Source: Bifidobacterium pseudolongum subsp. globosum (GTDB lineage: Bacteria > Actinomycetota > Actinomycetes > Actinomycetales > Bifidobacteriaceae). Taken from it: a stretch of DNA of 64,000 nucleotides. The notes beneath the pieces are model-generated. The model did not search any database. It was not told the DNA's origin and saw only the letters and a list, made by a program, of their open reading frames with translations. This document shows, in pieces, positions 61,275 to 64,000 of this stretch. Where the stretch lies: positions 1 through 64,000 of the forward strand of contig NZ_RYUH01000015.1 in the NCBI RefSeq assembly GCF_004155535.1. Direction: 5' to 3'. The translations under genes and the position numbers were made by a program. Position 1 is the first letter of the stretch; every line of letters starts with the position of its first letter.

Positions 61275-62744
61275 TCAGCCAACCGTGATCTTGAATCCGA
61301 TTGGCAGGTTCTGGAGTGGTTCATGGCGGTCAGCTGGTTGGATGTGCAGGCCATCGGGCTCCCTGCGGAACGGCACGGGGCCTGCGCCGAGTTGTTCGAC
61401 GGCGCTGACGATGCCGTTGAACACGGGTTGATGGGTGCCGTCGAACGCGGCGAGCGATGCGCACACAAGCTCGCGCGTGCCCGCCGGCGCCAGGCAGAAG
61501 CAGTAGAGCGCGCCGTCTTTGGTGGTGAACCGCCAGTCCGCGGCGGTCCACGCAGAAGGCGCCTGGTCGGCGAACATGCCGGAGGCCTGCTGTGTGGGGC
61601 CTTCGTGCGCGATGCGCCATGGCCTGCTGCCGTAGATGCCGGCGCCGTTGGCGGCGAGCCAGTCGCCGATGCCTTCGAGCAGCGCGCGGTCGTGGTCGGC
61701 GATCGACCCGTCGGCGCGCGGGCCCACGTTGAGCAGCAGGTTGCCGTTGTTGCTCACGGCGTCGATCAGCGCCACCACGAGCTCGGGCAGTGTCTTGTAG
61801 TCAAGCGAATCGGTGTAGCACCAGGAATTGCGCGCGATCGCGGTGTCGGTCTGCCACACGAACGGCGTGGGTTCGGCGAATCCGCCGCGCTCCACGTCCA
61901 CGATGCCGGCGCCCCAGGCGAGCGCGTCGTACTTGTAGCAGATCGCGGCTTGTGCGCCGCGTTCGGCGGCGCGGTTGTAGTAGTAGGCGGCGAGCGTCTT
62001 GAGGTACGGGGCGAACGCGCGGTGCTGGATCCACCAATCGAAGTAGAGCAGTTCGGGCTCGTAGTTGTCGATGACCTCAGCCACGCGCAGCAGCCAGTCC
62101 TCGAGGTATTCGGCGGTCGGCGCCGGCTCGCTTACCGTGTCGAACTCGTTCGGTTCGGGCATGGCGGGCCAGTAGAAATCGCCGCGGCTCATCGGCTCGC
62201 GCACGTCGGAGTCGAATTCGCGGCCGTGGCCCATGAACCACCAGTGCTCCGCGCGGTGGTTCGATGTGCAGAAGTGCAGTCCGGCGCGCGTGGCGGCGGC
62301 GCGCAGCTCGCCGAGCACGTCGCGGCGCGGTCCCATCTCCACGCTGTTCCAGTGCGAGAGCGCGCTGCGGTACATCTGGAACCCGTCGTGGTGTTCGCTC
62401 ACCGGCATGATGTAGCGTGCGCCGGCGCGGGCGAACAGGCCGGCCCACTCGTCGGCGTCGAACGCCTGGGCGCGGAACATGGGGATGAAGTCCTTGTAGC
62501 CGAATTCGCTCTGCGGGCCGTAGGTGGCGCGGTGGTGGCCGAATTCGGGGTAGCCCTGGATGTACATGTTGCGCGAATACCATTCGTTGCGGTATTCGGG
62601 CACGGTGTACAGGCCCCAGTGGGTGAAGATGCCGAACTTGGCGTCGGCGAACCAGCTGGGCGCCTGGTTGTGGGCCAGGGATTCCCACGTGGGGGCGAAG
62701 GGTCCGGCGTTGGCCACGGCCTCGATTGTCGTGATGCCCGCCAT
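61275..62744 (-). CDS. GH29 alpha-L-fucosidase
   Basis: 489-residue cytoplasmic GH29 enzyme. The barrel opens F-A-D-A-K-F-G-I-F-T-H-W-G-L-Y-T-V-P and has S-E-H-H-D-G-F and the nucleophile block L-L-Y-F-D-W-W. N-N-G-N-L-L-L-N-V-G-P and a C-terminal beta-sandwich complete it. No signal peptide. GAGGAGG precedes the start. The gene is 48 bp upstream of GH3 and 119 bp after the solute-binding-protein gene. Xyloglucan fucose is alpha-1,2-linked, so activity on that linkage is inferred from context, not shown. Confidence 0.93.
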   Translation of the reverse strand: MAGITTIEAVANAGPFAPTWESLAHNQAPSWFADAKFGIFTHWGLYTVPEYRNEWYSRNMYIQGYPEFGHHRATYGPQSEFGYKDFIPMFRAQAFDADEWAGLFARAGARYIMPVSEHHDGFQMYRSALSHWNSVEMGPRRDVLGELRAAATRAGLHFCTSNHRAEHWWFMGHGREFDSDVREPMSRGDFYWPAMPEPNEFDTVSEPAPTAEYLEDWLLRVAEVIDNYEPELLYFDWWIQHRAFAPYLKTLAAYYYNRAAERGAQAAICYKYDALAWGAGIVDVERGGFAEPTPFVWQTDTAIARNSWCYTDSLDYKTLPELVVALIDAVSNNGNLLLNVGPRADGSIADHDRALLEGIGDWLAANGAGIYGSRPWRIAHEGPTQQASGMFADQAPSAWTAADWRFTTKDGALYCFCLAPAGTRELVCASLAAFDGTHQPVFNGIVSAVEQLGAGPVPFRREPDGLHIQPADRHEPLQNLPIGFKITVG

Positions 62745-62791
62745 GGCTGCCTCCTCTTCGGTATTTGATGTGTCGGGTCGGTTTGTGTGGG

Positions 62792-62823
62792 GGCCGGGGC
62801 ACGGTATGGCGCGCGCCCCGGCC
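62792..62823 (-). terminator. GC hairpin between the solute-binding-protein and GH29 genes
   Basis: GGCCGGGGC (62792-62800) and GCCCCGGCC (62815-62823) form a perfect 9-bp stem, 41 bp after the binding-protein stop. Such elements often lower expression of downstream genes relative to the binding protein. Confidence 0.55.
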
Positions 62824-62863
62824 GGTCAGTGGGGGGCTTTTCAGCCTCGCTGGGGGTTCGGGC

Positions 62864-64000
62864 TCACTCGGAGTCCTTGTCGGCGAACTGCTTGACGATC
62901 TCTTCGCGGGCCTTGATGAGCGACTTCGCGTTGTCCTCGTCCACCTTGAGCACCTGCTCGTAGCCGAGGTCGTTGATCTGCTTGCTGATGCCCTTGAAGA
63001 TGGACTGGCTTTCCGCCTGGCTCTTGGCCACGACCGCCTGCCACGAGGCGTTGATGACCTCGGTCTTGACCGACGAGCGCAGCGTGGAGATCTGCGAATC
63101 CTCCTCCGGAGGCGTGTAGGTGGCGCCCGGGGCGACGGCGAGCTTGCCGGCCTTCTCGAGGTATTCGATGTCGGTCTTCGCGCCGTCCATGTGCTTGGAC
63201 CAGTCCTCGCTCAGCTTGGTGGTCTTGGCGAGCTGCGTGGCCCACAGCTGCGGGTTGTACGCGGCCTTCGTGTCGGGGTCGGTGCTGTTGGCGTTCACGG
63301 TCTTGAAGTTGAGGGTCGAGATGCCGTCGTTGTAGGAGCCGCCGCCGTATTCGGCCGGCACCTGCAGGCCGTCGGAGTCGAACATGGCCTTCTCGCCGAA
63401 CTCGTTGAGCTGCGGTTCGTTCTTGTCGTTGAGCGTCCAGCACATGTCCTTCGGGCAGGCGGCGCCGCCGGAGTTGGAGGCGGAGGCGTAGATGCCCTCA
63501 GGCGAATACAGCCAGTCGATGAACTTGGCGAGGCGTTCCTTGTTCTTGGCCTTCGAACCGATGGCGATGAAGGTGTTGCCGTCGCCCTCCGGCTGGAAGC
63601 CCGGGGTGTAGACGTCCATGTCCTGCAGCGGGGCGAGCATGAAGCCGATGCCCTTGTTCTGGTTGTCGGTGCTGTTCATGCGCGGCTTGCCCAGCCAGGA
63701 CCAGATGGACATGAGTACCTTGCCGTTGGTCACCTTCGTCGAGAGCGTGTCCCAGTTCTGGGTGGTCGACTCCGGGTCCACAAGGCCCATCGTGTCGCAC
63801 TTGTTGAAGAACTCGATCATCTTGTCGTACGCGCTGCCCACCTGGGTGGCCGGCACGACCTGGGAGTCCTTGTCGTCGGACGGCACGAGCACCGAGTTCT
63901 GCGCGTAGTAGCCGTACCACTGCGCGGCGGCCTGCGCGTTCTGCATCATCTCGCCGTCCCAGTCCTTGAACAGCGAGACGGCGTAGATGTCGTCCTTGCC
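62864..64000 (-). CDS. ABC sugar transporter solute-binding protein, partial (5' end outside window)
   Basis: C-terminal 378 residues of a family-1-type extracellular solute-binding protein; the frame is open to the window edge, so the lipoprotein signal is not visible. The sequence has the Tyr/Trp-rich sugar-site style (W-Y-G-Y-Y, W-S-W-L-G, F-I-D-W-L-Y-S-P-E-G) and the usual A-I-G-S-K-A-K-N-K-E-R block. It should deliver the cluster's oligosaccharide to an ABC importer. No permease genes lie downstream, so they must be to the right or elsewhere. Confidence 0.88.
   Translation of the reverse strand, partial: GKDDIYAVSLFKDWDGEMMQNAQAAAQWYGYYAQNSVLVPSDDKDSQVVPATQVGSAYDKMIEFFNKCDTMGLVDPESTTQNWDTLSTKVTNGKVLMSIWSWLGKPRMNSTDNQNKGIGFMLAPLQDMDVYTPGFQPEGDGNTFIAIGSKAKNKERLAKFIDWLYSPEGIYASASNSGGAACPKDMCWTLNDKNEPQLNEFGEKAMFDSDGLQVPAEYGGGSYNDGISTLNFKTVNANSTDPDTKAAYNPQLWATQLAKTTKLSEDWSKHMDGAKTDIEYLEKAGKLAVAPGATYTPPEEDSQISTLRSSVKTEVINASWQAVVAKSQAESQSIFKGISKQINDLGYEQVLKVDEDNAKSLIKAREEIVKQFADKDSE

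Noticed and set aside
59106-62768. 1220-residue plus-strand open frame antisense to GH3 and GH29
   Set aside because: Same reason: His/Arg/Val-rich shadow of conserved enzymes.

Overview
The window looks like a chromosomal segment of a high-GC actinobacterium, most likely a Bifidobacterium. Support comes from: (i) a galactofuranan-type wall-polysaccharide locus (UDP-galactopyranose mutase, one GlfT1-like and three GlfT2-like transferases, an LtaS-like phosphoglycerol transferase); (ii) surface proteins ending in triplets of SLH-like repeats with an R-Q-D-M core; (iii) intracellular GH36, GH42, GH31, GH3 and GH29 glycosidases typical of oligosaccharide-fermenting bifidobacteria; (iv) the metG / tatD / rsmI / protein-O-mannosyltransferase neighbourhood known from other actinobacteria. 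No rRNA, IS element, prophage or CRISPR array was seen. One tRNA (Ser-GGA) is present.

Layout. 1-340: gene-free, C/A-rich on the plus strand, with a TTGAG..CTCAA element and a 17-bp direct repeat. 341-11424: envelope glycan genes: acyltransferase, glf, secreted SGNH esterase, two GT2 enzymes, LtaS-like protein, GlfT2-like transferase. 11463-22381: three exported proteins with C-terminal SLH-like triplets (GH25 muramidase, CAP/Big/InlB-repeat protein, GH39-like/GH43-like enzyme), interrupted by an A/T-richer pair (polytopic membrane protein plus GtrB-like glycosyltransferase). 22651-22738: tRNA-Ser and its terminator. 22823-30404: a five-gene minus-strand operon (GlfT2-like, ABC-2 permease, Wzt-like ATPase, polysaccharide pyruvyl transferase, GlfT2-like). 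30603-36485: an unrecognised protein, a MacB/FtsX-like permease with a degenerate ATPase partner, an HD-domain protein and a class II glutamine amidotransferase. 36598-46243: Kup, TatD, GH36 alpha-galactosidase and a heterodimeric ABC exporter. 46515-52199: metG, an AbiEi-antitoxin-like protein, a small LRV-like protein, rsmI, PMT. 52295-64000: alpha/beta hydrolase, TetR regulator, ROK protein and a GH42-GH31-GH3-GH29-solute-binding-protein cluster whose specificities fit fucosylated xyloglucan oligosaccharides.

How the parts may work together. The first half reads as one envelope system. Galactofuranose is made by Glf, polymerised by GlfT1/GlfT2-like enzymes, exported by an ABC transporter with a Wzt-type C-terminal domain, and decorated with pyruvate, acyl and probably glycerophosphate groups. 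This fits the reported bifidobacterial lipoglycan, a galactofuranan with monoglycerophosphate side chains. The pyruvyl transferase sits in the export operon, and the next genes encode three SLH-like proteins. In Firmicutes, SLH domains bind pyruvylated wall polymers made by CsaB. The main hypothesis is therefore a bifidobacterial version of that anchoring system, with a pyruvylated galactofuranan as receptor and a variant SLH module as ligand-binder. The right end is a cytoplasmic oligosaccharide-degradation locus, continuing beyond the window.

Several genes start at an ATG or GTG only 6-8 nt downstream of a TANNNT-like -10 hexamer, so leaderless mRNAs are likely. Calls rest on reading translated sequence and motifs by eye; no database search was run.
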